Shown here: piece after piece, positions 23,055 through 29,250 of the stretch
Layout of the letters: each line of letters begins with the position of its first letter
How positions within the stretch are numbered: position 1 is the first letter of the stretch
Program-made: the position numbers and the translations under genes
DNA from: Candidatus Wildermuthbacteria bacterium RIFOXYD1_FULL_50_12
Lineage (GTDB): Bacteria; Patescibacteriota; Minisyncoccia; Minisyncoccales; UBA10102
Direction of reading: 5' to 3'
DNA length: 38,309 bases
Assembly (NCBI GenBank): GCA_001825035.1
Contig: MHUO01000009.1
Coordinates: 78,176-116,484, forward strand
Notes under the pieces: generated by a model
The model's input: the letters and a program-made list of their open reading frames with translations, nothing else
Database searches by the model: none
What the model was told of the DNA's origin: nothing

Positions 23055-23110
23055 AAACGGGGATGGGATTGACGAGGACCACTAACTCTTCTGCAATCCC
23101 ATCCCCGTTT
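23055..23110 (+). repeat. Perfect 17-bp inverted repeat (long hairpin) in intergenic transcript
   Basis: AAACGGGGATGGGATTG (23055-23071) / CAATCCCATCCCCGTTT (23094-23110), 22-nt loop. Confidence 0.85.
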
Positions 23111-23209
23111 CGTACCACAATCCAGCAACGGGGAAGAAAGGAGGCCCAAATTGAACGTTTAATAAGGCAACCCTAAAGTCTTAATATGATATCTTAACGG
23201 GAGGCTACC

Positions 23210-23362
23210 GTGACACATAGCGCCCGGAGACTTTCGGAGATTGCGCGGATGTTCCCATCCGCGCTGCACCCCAACCTCAAGCATCACGTTCCGCCCCCGC
23301 CTCCTCCGCCCCCCCCGACCCCCCCGACCCCCAAATTGGTCGAGGAGAAGCGGCAGAGCTAG
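23210..23362 (+). CDS. Micro-ORF, 50-aa proline-rich peptide (GTG start)
   Basis: SD gggagg before GTG; MTHSARRLSEIARMFPSALHPNLKHHVPPPPPPPPPTPPTPKLVEEKRQS*. Terminator follows. Absent from the supplied ORF track. Confidence 0.45.
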   Translation: MTHSARRLSEIARMFPSALHPNLKHHVPPPPPPPPPTPPTPKLVEEKRQS

Positions 23363-23386
23363 CCCCCCGCGCTGAATCCAACCAAC

Positions 23387-23425
23387 AACCCCTCGGATTG
23401 TGGTACGTCCGAGGGGTTCCTATTT
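23387..23425 (+). terminator. Intrinsic terminator-like hairpin
   Basis: 11-bp stem AACCCCTCGGA (23387-23397) / TCCGAGGGGTT (23408-23418), then cctattt. Confidence 0.65.
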
Positions 23426-23525
23426 GCACGCGTCCTCTCTGTGAATCTCTGCCAGGAAACAAACCTGGAGTACAAAAAGGAGAAGGGCAGGCCCGCGCGG
23501 TCTGCCCCTCATTAATTTCTTGGGG

Positions 23526-23554
23526 TTGACAAATCTCGCTCACAGAAATACCAT
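23526..23554 (+). promoter_or_regulatory. Sigma70-type promoter upstream of the KH-domain gene
   Basis: TTGACA (23526-23531), 17-bp spacer, TACCAT (23549-23554). Confidence 0.6.
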
Positions 23555-23615
23555 AAAAAGAGCTGAAAAGGTCGAGAATCATAGATGGATACTTACACAC
23601 GGAATTCAGAATTCA

Positions 23616-23924
23616 ATGGCAGAAGAGACACCTCAATACCAAGAGCTTCTTGAATACATCGTGAAGGCGTTGGTGGATAATCCAAACGATGTAAAAATAG
23701 AACGCAGGGTAGACGAAATGGGCGTGTTGCTTTCCTTGAAAGTGCACGCTCAGGACATGGGTCAGATTGTCGGCCGCCAAGGTTCCACCGCGAGAGCGAT
23801 TCGGACCTTGATCCGCATCGCAGGACTGAAGGCTCACGCAAGAGTAAATCTCAAAATTGAAGAGCCCGAAGGCGGACGCGGTCCCCGAAAAAGCGAGACA
23901 TCTCTCGGGGATTTGAATCTCTAA
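23616..23924 (+). CDS. KH-domain RNA-binding protein (KhpA/YlqC-like)
   Basis: LLEYIVKALVDNPNDVKIERRVDEMGVLLSLKVHAQDMGQIVGRQGSTARAIRTLIRIAG; GRQG KH loop; between rpsP and trmD. Confidence 0.9.
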   Translation: MAEETPQYQELLEYIVKALVDNPNDVKIERRVDEMGVLLSLKVHAQDMGQIVGRQGSTARAIRTLIRIAGLKAHARVNLKIEEPEGGRGPRKSETSLGDLNL

Positions 23925-23948
23925 AAAATCAACCTTGAAATCCGCAAG

Positions 23949-23984
23949 AACGGTGTTACCATAGGGTAATACCGTTTTTGTTTA
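23949..23984 (+). terminator. Intrinsic terminator after the KH-domain gene
   Basis: 12-bp stem (one G-T) AACGGTGTTACC-atag-GGTAATACCGTT followed by tttgttta. Confidence 0.75.
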
Positions 23985-24006
23985 TCCTGAGCGAAGTCGG
24001 AGGACT

Positions 24007-24666
24007 ATGCGATTTGATATCATTACCATCTTTCCCGAAATCTTTGACTCGTATTTTCAAGAGTCGCTTTTGAAGCGGGCTCGCACGAAAAAGCTTATTG
24101 ACATTCGCGTACATAATTTGCGCAATTGGGCGCGCGACTCCCACCAAACCGTAGACGACAAACCATTTGGAGGAGGATTGGGAATGGTGATGAAAATTGA
24201 ACCAATTTCTAAAGCGGTTCAGGAGTTGAAAGAAAAAAGGGCAAAGAGCAAGGTTATTTTATTTACTCCAAGAGGAAAAAAGTTTAACCAGCGAAGGGCG
24301 CAAGAGTACGCAAATCTCGACCAGCTCATCATGATTTGCGGAAGATATGAAGGAGTGGACGAACGAATAGGGAAGTATATCGCAGACGAACAGATATCAA
24401 TAGGGAATTATGATTTGATGGGCGGGGAACTTCCGGCCATGATCGTGGCGGAAACCGTGGCGCGATTGATCCCGGGAGTAATTGGGAAAAAAGAATTTCT
24501 CCAAGAGCGCGTGAAAGAAGGAGGGTTTATGGAGTATCCTCAATACACGCGCCCTGAGGTTTTCGAGATTGAAGGAAAGATGCGCAGTGTCCCCAAAATT
24601 CTTCTGTCGGGCGATCACAAAAAAATTGCGGCGTGGCGGACAAAACACGGAAAGCTCATTACGTGA
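24007..24666 (+). CDS. trmD: tRNA (guanine37-N1)-methyltransferase
   Basis: MRFDIITIFPEIFDSYFQESLLKRA, DDKPFGGGLGMVMKIEP, ICGRYEGVDERI, IGNYDLMGGELPAMIVAETVARLIPGVIG. Confidence 0.97.
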   Translation: MRFDIITIFPEIFDSYFQESLLKRARTKKLIDIRVHNLRNWARDSHQTVDDKPFGGGLGMVMKIEPISKAVQELKEKRAKSKVILFTPRGKKFNQRRAQEYANLDQLIMICGRYEGVDERIGKYIADEQISIGNYDLMGGELPAMIVAETVARLIPGVIGKKEFLQERVKEGGFMEYPQYTRPEVFEIEGKMRSVPKILLSGDHKKIAAWRTKHGKLIT

Positions 24667-24667
24667 A

Positions 24668-24696
24668 TTGAAAAATGAGGAGGAATGTGGTATAAG
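24668..24696 (+). promoter_or_regulatory. Sigma70-type (extended -10) promoter for the tRNA-Tyr/tRNA-Thr/rpmG/tRNA-Trp unit
   Basis: TTGAAA (24668-24673), 17-bp spacer, TATAAG (24691-24696) preceded by TGG. Confidence 0.65.
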
Positions 24697-24727
24697 AAGG
24701 TAGTCCTCCTATGTCAAGTTCGGAGGA

Positions 24728-24795
24728 CGCCTTCGCTCGCCTCGGCAATATAGCGGGCTACGCCCGCCGTAGCTCGTCGAAGGCGAGCGAAGGCG
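24728..24795 (+). repeat. Composite GC-rich palindromic element abutting tRNA-Tyr
   Basis: 15-bp outer arms CGCCTTCGCTCGCCT (24728-24742) / AGGCGAGCGAAGGCG (24781-24795) enclosing hairpin GCGGGC-tac-GCCCGC (24753-24767). Confidence 0.85.
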
Positions 24796-24877
24796 GGTCG
24801 GTGGCAGAGCGGTCAATTGCTCGTGGCTGTAAACCACGCGTCTTCGGACTTCGGGGGTTCGAATCCCTCCCGGCCCA
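24795..24877 (+). tRNA. tRNA-Tyr (GTA)
   Basis: Acceptor GGGTCGG/CCGGCCC, anticodon context ggctGTAaacc, long variable arm, T-loop TTCGAAT. CCA not encoded. Confidence 0.93.
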
Positions 24878-24883
24878 CTTTAG

Positions 24884-24956
24884 GCCAATGTAGCTCAGTC
24901 GGCAGAGCAACTCCATGGTAAGGAGTAGGTCGCCGGTTCAATTCCGGCCATTGGCT
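24884..24956 (+). tRNA. tRNA-Thr (GGT)
   Basis: Acceptor GCCAATG/CATTGGC, anticodon arm ACTCC-ATGGTAA-GGAGT, T-arm GCCGG-TTCAATT-CCGGC. CCA not encoded. Confidence 0.93.
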
Positions 24957-24978
24957 CAAGATAAGTTTTAAACAACAT

Positions 24979-25143
24979 ATGGCAGCGAAGAAAAAACCAT
25001 TTACAAAGTTCCAGTGCGGCACGTGCAAGGAGATCAATTACTTTATCAAGAAATCCAAGGCGGTAGCCGAGGTAAAGTTGGAATTGAAAAAGTTCTGCAA
25101 GCACTGCAAAAAACGCACCGCGCACAAGGAAACAAAAAAATAA
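24979..25143 (+). CDS. rpmG: 50S ribosomal protein L33
   Basis: MAAKKKPFTKFQCGTCKEINYFIKKSKAVAEVKLELKKFCKHCKKRTAHKETKK, four-Cys L33 pattern. Below the ORF-track length cut-off. Confidence 0.9.
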   Translation: MAAKKKPFTKFQCGTCKEINYFIKKSKAVAEVKLELKKFCKHCKKRTAHKETKK

Positions 25144-25145
25144 AT

Positions 25146-25220
25146 GGGGGCGTAGTGTCAGCGGTAGCACAACGGTCTCCAAAACCGTTAGCCCAAGTTC
25201 GAATCTTGGCGCCCCTGCCA
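25146..25220 (+). tRNA. tRNA-Trp (CCA)
   Basis: Acceptor GGGGGCG/CGCCCCT, anticodon loop CTCCAAA, T-loop TTCGAAT, encoded 3' CCA. Confidence 0.93.
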
Positions 25221-25226
25221 AACATT

Positions 25227-25255
25227 TTGACTTTATGCAGCATATGTGGTATAAC
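25227..25255 (+). promoter_or_regulatory. Sigma70-type promoter for the half-size MFS gene
   Basis: TTGACT (25227-25232), 17-bp spacer, TATAAC (25250-25255) with TGTGG upstream. Confidence 0.7.
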
Positions 25256-25288
25256 GTTACTGCAGTACATTACAGATAAGGAGCAGAT

Positions 25289-25876
25289 ATGCTGAATGTC
25301 TTTCGAAAGGGTCAGCTCACGAACTACAAAATCTTCCTCGGGGCGGACACGATCGTGTCCTTCGCGATGGGCCTTTTCGGACCTTTCTGGGCCGTCTTTA
25401 TCCTCGAATTCGGCGATTCTTCCATAGAGTCGCTTGGATTCGCGGTGGGGATAATGATCCTGGCCCAATCTCTAACCGCGTACTTCGCGGGGAAGTTCTC
25501 CGACAGGTTTGGCCGCAAAGGTTTTATGGTCGGAGCAAACTTGGCCATCGCGATGATCATCTTCTCTTACACTCTCGTAGAATCACTGGTACAGCTGTAC
25601 GCTGTCCAAGTGATGTACGGGATTGTAACTGCTATCTCGGGGACTGCCGAATCGGCGTTCCTGGGCGATATCACAGAAAGGGCAACTCGCGGCAGAGACG
25701 TAGGGAAACTGAACGCGATCACGGGTATAGCGGCCGCTCTTGCTATGATGGGAGGGGGAATCCTCGTCGGGGGATTCGGCTTCAACATCATCTTCTATGC
25801 GGTCGCCGGCTTCTTTTTCCTGTCGGCCGTCCTGCTCTTACTTATAAAGGAGAAAAGGATGCCGACAGCGGAGTAG
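25289..25876 (+). CDS. Half-size (about 6 TM) MFS-like transporter
   Basis: 195-aa hydrophobic protein with MFS loop-2/3 signature AGKFSDRFGRKGFMV; own promoter and terminator. Confidence 0.75.
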   Translation: MLNVFRKGQLTNYKIFLGADTIVSFAMGLFGPFWAVFILEFGDSSIESLGFAVGIMILAQSLTAYFAGKFSDRFGRKGFMVGANLAIAMIIFSYTLVESLVQLYAVQVMYGIVTAISGTAESAFLGDITERATRGRDVGKLNAITGIAAALAMMGGGILVGGFGFNIIFYAVAGFFFLSAVLLLLIKEKRMPTAE

Positions 25877-25891
25877 CGCCTGCAAGATAGA

Positions 25892-25932
25892 GGCGTCCGC
25901 CATGCGCACGCGTGGTGGACGCCTTCTTTCAT
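25892..25932 (+). terminator. Intrinsic terminator after the MFS gene
   Basis: 11-bp stem GGCGTCCGCCA (25892-25902) / TGGTGGACGCC (25913-25923) then ttctttcat. Confidence 0.75.
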
Positions 25933-25968
25933 TTCATGAAAATTTTGATACAATGAAGTGACTACCGT

Positions 25969-26496
25969 ATGGTGAAACTCCCAATCGTAGCGTACCCGGA
26001 GAAAATCCTCAAGCAGAAAGCCGAGGAAGTTTTGAAAACCACTCCGGAAATCAAAAAGCTCATTCCTCAAATGATGAGAGCGATGTACGAGCACGAAGGC
26101 ATCGGGCTCGCCGCTCCCCAAGTCGGCATATCCAAAAAGATTATTATCGTGGAAACTTCGGACAACCCCCGCGCGAACAAAGGCAAGTCACTTGCATTTC
26201 TCAATCCGGTCATCAAAAAAAAGGTGGGGAAATCTATCACAGAAGAGGAAGGATGCTTGAGTTTGCCAGGAATTTCTGTCCCGGTAAGACGTTCAGAATC
26301 TGTGGAGCTTGTGTGCCAGACCCCGGAAGGCGAAGATGTGCGCATTGTGGCAAAAGGTTTGACCGCGCGGATTTTCCAACACGAAATCGATCACTTAAAC
26401 GGAAAACTCATTATAGATAGAATACCCTTATGGAAGCGTCTCTCCGTAAAGCGTTTACTCAAATCAAAAGAGAGGACTTCACCCCTGGCGAACTGA
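25969..26496 (+). CDS. def: Peptide deformylase
   Basis: HEGIGLAAPQVGISKKIIIV, EEGCLSLPGISVPV, IFQHEIDHLNGKLIIDRI. Confidence 0.97.
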   Translation: MVKLPIVAYPEKILKQKAEEVLKTTPEIKKLIPQMMRAMYEHEGIGLAAPQVGISKKIIIVETSDNPRANKGKSLAFLNPVIKKKVGKSITEEEGCLSLPGISVPVRRSESVELVCQTPEGEDVRIVAKGLTARIFQHEIDHLNGKLIIDRIPLWKRLSVKRLLKSKERTSPLAN

Positions 26497-27008
26497 AAGA
26501 ATTTGCCGATATTGACGAAGCCCTTCCGATTGGCTGGGGGCAAACTATCTCTCAGCCCTTTACGGTTGCGTTTATGCTGGAAAAGCTTGAGCCACAAGCT
26601 GACCAAAAAATCTTGGACATCGGTTCAGGATCCGGCTGGACCACCGCCCTTCTTGCGCACGTTGTGGGGCTGCGCGGCAAAGTGGTCGCCATAGAAGTCA
26701 TTCCGCACCTCAAGGAATTTGGTGAAAAAAACGTTGCAAAGTATAATTTTATAGAGAAGGGGATTGTGGAATTCCTTTGCCGAAACGGCGCGGACGGCTA
26801 TGCGAAAGATGCTCCGTATGACGGTATCTTGGTTTCCGCAAGTTTGCCCAAAAAGGAACTTCCGCTCGCATGGAAACAGCAACTAAAGATCGGCGGGAAA
26901 ATCGTCGTGCCTATCCAAAACTCCATTTGGGTCTTTACCAAAACAGATGAACATACGTTCGGCGAGCAAGAACATCCGGGATTTGTTTTTGTCCCGTTTG
27001 TTTCATAG
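26430..27008 (+). CDS. pcm: Protein-L-isoaspartate O-methyltransferase
   Basis: ALPIGWGQTISQPFTVAFMLEKL, ILDIGSGSGWTTALLAHVVG, DGILVSASLP. Confidence 0.92.
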   Translation: MEASLRKAFTQIKREDFTPGELKEFADIDEALPIGWGQTISQPFTVAFMLEKLEPQADQKILDIGSGSGWTTALLAHVVGLRGKVVAIEVIPHLKEFGEKNVAKYNFIEKGIVEFLCRNGADGYAKDAPYDGILVSASLPKKELPLAWKQQLKIGGKIVVPIQNSIWVFTKTDEHTFGEQEHPGFVFVPFVS

Positions 27009-28062
27009 AAAATTTACCCTCAGGAGGACGAAGCTCGCGTGGGGAGCCGTCGCGGTTTTCGTTGTTACTGTGGCGATTGCTGGGATTATCCACATCTTTC
27101 TTCCCATTAATCCCGACGATGCGAACTCCGTGCTCTTTAAGGTTCAGGAAGGAGAAGGAAGCTACCGCATAGCTTCCGACCTTGAAGAAGCCGGCCTTAT
27201 ACGATCGCGCACAAGCTTTTTCCTGTACGCGGTGTTGACGGGCCGCGCCTTGCGCCTCCAAAGCGGCGACTATCTTCTCTCGCCCTCCATAAACGCAAAC
27301 GCAATTCTCCGCGCGCTCGCAGGCGGCGACATTGTGCAGGAGCGCATTACCATTCTGGAAGGAGGGGATCTTCGCGATATTGCGGCGGAATTTGAAAAAC
27401 GCGGATTCTTTACGCAAGAAGAATTCTTCGCGGTTACCGGATACCCCGGCATTGACTACCGAGAAGAAACCGATCTCCCCCGCCCAAAGGACTTTTCTGG
27501 CGAATTCGAGTTTTTGCGTGATAAACCGCCTTCCGTGAGTTTGGAGGGATATCTTTTCCCCGACACCTATCAAATTACGAAAAACGAAACTGCAGAAGGA
27601 TTCGTGCGGCGGGCGCTCCAAAACTTTCGGGCAAATCTCACATCAGAAATTCTCGAAGCAATAAAAACCCAGAACAAAACTATTTTTGAGGTGGTGAATT
27701 GGGCCGCTCTCGTGGAAAAGGAAGTACGCACTTTTGAGGACAAACAGCTGGTAGCCGGCATTTTGCAAAAACGTATGGAAAACGGCGTGCGTCTGCAGGC
27801 GGACGCCACCGTAGTATATATCCGCGACGGAAACTATGAGCGCGTTTCTATCGCAGAAACACAAATTGAGTCGCCCTACAACACATACCGGATATATGGT
27901 TTACCCTTGGGTCCAATTTCAAATCCGGGGATAGAAAGTATTAGGGCCGCGCTGGAACCTGTGGAAAGCGCGTACTGGTACTATTTGTCCGCGCGCGACG
28001 GCACAACCATATTTTCCCGCACATTCAAAGAACACCTCGCCGCCAAAGAACGCTATCTGTGA
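26947..28062 (+). CDS. mltG: Endolytic transglycosylase MltG-like (YceG)
   Basis: TM anchor, LQSGDYLLSP, LEGYLFPDTYQI, WAALVEKEVRTFEDKQLVAGILQKRMENGVRLQADATVVY, SPYNTYRIYGLPLGPISNPG. Confidence 0.94.
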   Translation: MNIRSASKNIRDLFLSRLFHRKFTLRRTKLAWGAVAVFVVTVAIAGIIHIFLPINPDDANSVLFKVQEGEGSYRIASDLEEAGLIRSRTSFFLYAVLTGRALRLQSGDYLLSPSINANAILRALAGGDIVQERITILEGGDLRDIAAEFEKRGFFTQEEFFAVTGYPGIDYREETDLPRPKDFSGEFEFLRDKPPSVSLEGYLFPDTYQITKNETAEGFVRRALQNFRANLTSEILEAIKTQNKTIFEVVNWAALVEKEVRTFEDKQLVAGILQKRMENGVRLQADATVVYIRDGNYERVSIAETQIESPYNTYRIYGLPLGPISNPGIESIRAALEPVESAYWYYLSARDGTTIFSRTFKEHLAAKERYL

Positions 28063-28068
28063 TAGCCC

Positions 28069-28097
28069 TTGACGAGTTTTAGGTGACTTGCTATTAT
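28069..28097 (+). promoter_or_regulatory. Sigma70-type promoter for rplJ-rplL
   Basis: TTGACG (28069-28074), 17-bp spacer, TATTAT (28092-28097). Confidence 0.75.
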
Positions 28098-28108
28098 AGG
28101 AATGTTTT

Positions 28109-28180
28109 CCGTAGACCACGGGCCCTTCGATTCGCTTCGCTCACTCAGGGCAAGCAACGAACGATAAGCCCCGTGCAGGA
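28109..28180 (+). ncRNA. L10-leader-like cis-regulatory RNA with inserted palindrome
   Basis: CCGTAGACCACGGG ... GATAAGCCCCGTGCAGG; stem CACGGG (28117-28122) / CCCGTG (28170-28175); resembles ribosomal L10 leaders and sits upstream of rplJ. Confidence 0.6.
28123..28150. repeat. Palindromic element of the CCCTTCGA..TCAGGG type in the rplJ leader
   Basis: CCCTTCGATTCGCTTCGCTCACTCAGGG; the reverse strand reads LSERSESKG in the spurious antisense ORF. Confidence 0.75.
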
Positions 28181-28227
28181 ATAATATTTTGCGACATTTT
28201 TGAATGCCGCGAAATATCGATTTATGT

Positions 28228-28256
28228 CTGCGGAAACTCCGCAGTTTTATTTTTAT
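28228..28256 (+). terminator. Intrinsic terminator/attenuator in the rplJ leader
   Basis: CTGCGGA-aac-TCCGCAG followed by TTTTATTTTTAT, ending 15 nt before the rplJ ATG. Confidence 0.8.
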
Positions 28257-28271
28257 CTGGAGTTCAAGAGT

Positions 28272-28793
28272 ATGCCAAAAACCAAACAACAAAAACTGGA
28301 AATCCTCAAAGAATTGGAGAAAAACCTCCAGAAACAGGTTTCCTTGGTGTTTATCAACTACAAAGGACTTTCTGCAAGAGATCTGGTGGATTTCAGGCAG
28401 GAATTGCGGGGAAATGAAGCCCAAATGATGGTGGTCAAAAAAACCCTCCTCCAAAAGGCGCTGCGAGAAAAGGGGATTGAGACAGACATAAAGCGCATGG
28501 AAGGCCAGCTGGGAGTGGTATTCGCGTATGGAGATCCCATAGCCGCCATTAAGAACACGCACACTTTTGCCCGCGCGCACGAAAGTTTGCAGATTTTAGG
28601 CGGATATTTTGAAAACGAAATACAGAACGCGGCCGTCATGCTTGAGATTGCCAGCTTGCCCGACAAGGAAGAGCTTTTGGCTCACCTTGTAGGCGCAATG
28701 GCTTCTCCAATAACGGGCCTCGTTTCCGTATTGCAAGGAAACATTAAAGGTCTGGTGTACGTTTTGGCCCAGAGAGCCAAAATGAATGTCTAA
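28272..28793 (+). CDS. rplJ: 50S ribosomal protein L10
   Basis: [44 protein letters not shown]...[13 protein letters not shown]. Confidence 0.94.
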   Translation: MPKTKQQKLEILKELEKNLQKQVSLVFINYKGLSARDLVDFRQELRGNEAQMMVVKKTLLQKALREKGIETDIKRMEGQLGVVFAYGDPIAAIKNTHTFARAHESLQILGGYFENEIQNAAVMLEIASLPDKEELLAHLVGAMASPITGLVSVLQGNIKGLVYVLAQRAKMNV

Positions 28794-28818
28794 TTTCCTA
28801 TTACTAATTTTAAAACCT

Positions 28819-29250
28819 ATGACAGAAGAAAAAACAACAGAAGAGAAAAAGGAGGTAGAAGTGCCAGAGAAATTTAAGTCGCTGGTAGAATCCATCGAAA
28901 AACTCTCGGTGCTGGAGCTTTCTGAACTCGTGCACATTCTGGAGGATAAATTCGGCGTGTCTGCAGCCGCTCCCGTAATGATGGGAGCAGCCCCCGCCCC
29001 TGCTGAAGCTTCGGCGGACAAGGAAGAAAAGTCCTCATTCAACGTGGTGCTTGCCGGAGTGGGGGACAAAAAGATTGAGGTTATCAAAGTGGTGAGAGAC
29101 GTAACTGGAAAGGGACTGAAGGAAGCCAAAAATCTTGTTGACGCCGCGGCCACGGGTCCCCAAGTGGTAAAAGAGGGGGCCGCCAAAGAAGAAGCAGAAG
29201 AACTCAAGAAAAAGCTTGAGACGGCTGGAGCTACCGTGGAACTCAAATAA
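28819..29250 (+). CDS. rplL: 50S ribosomal protein L7/L12
   Basis: [53 protein letters not shown]. Confidence 0.97.
   Translation: MTEEKTTEEKKEVEVPEKFKSLVESIEKLSVLELSELVHILEDKFGVSAAAPVMMGAAPAPAEASADKEEKSSFNVVLAGVGDKKIEVIKVVRDVTGKGLKEAKNLVDAAATGPQVVKEGAAKEEAEELKKKLETAGATVELK

Noticed and set aside
23277-23600. 107-aa minus-strand Gly/Ala-rich ORF over the polyproline locus
   Set aside because: Created by the G-rich complement of the C-tract; no SD or homology signal, and it spans the terminator and the KH-gene promoter.
26935-27621. 228-aa minus-strand ORF opposite mltG
   Set aside because: Antisense to mltG; no coding evidence beyond length.
28053-28580. 175-aa minus-strand ORF containing LLALSERSESKG
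   Set aside because: Antisense to rplJ and its leader; the LSERSESKG string is translated palindromic repeat, a common source of false ORFs.
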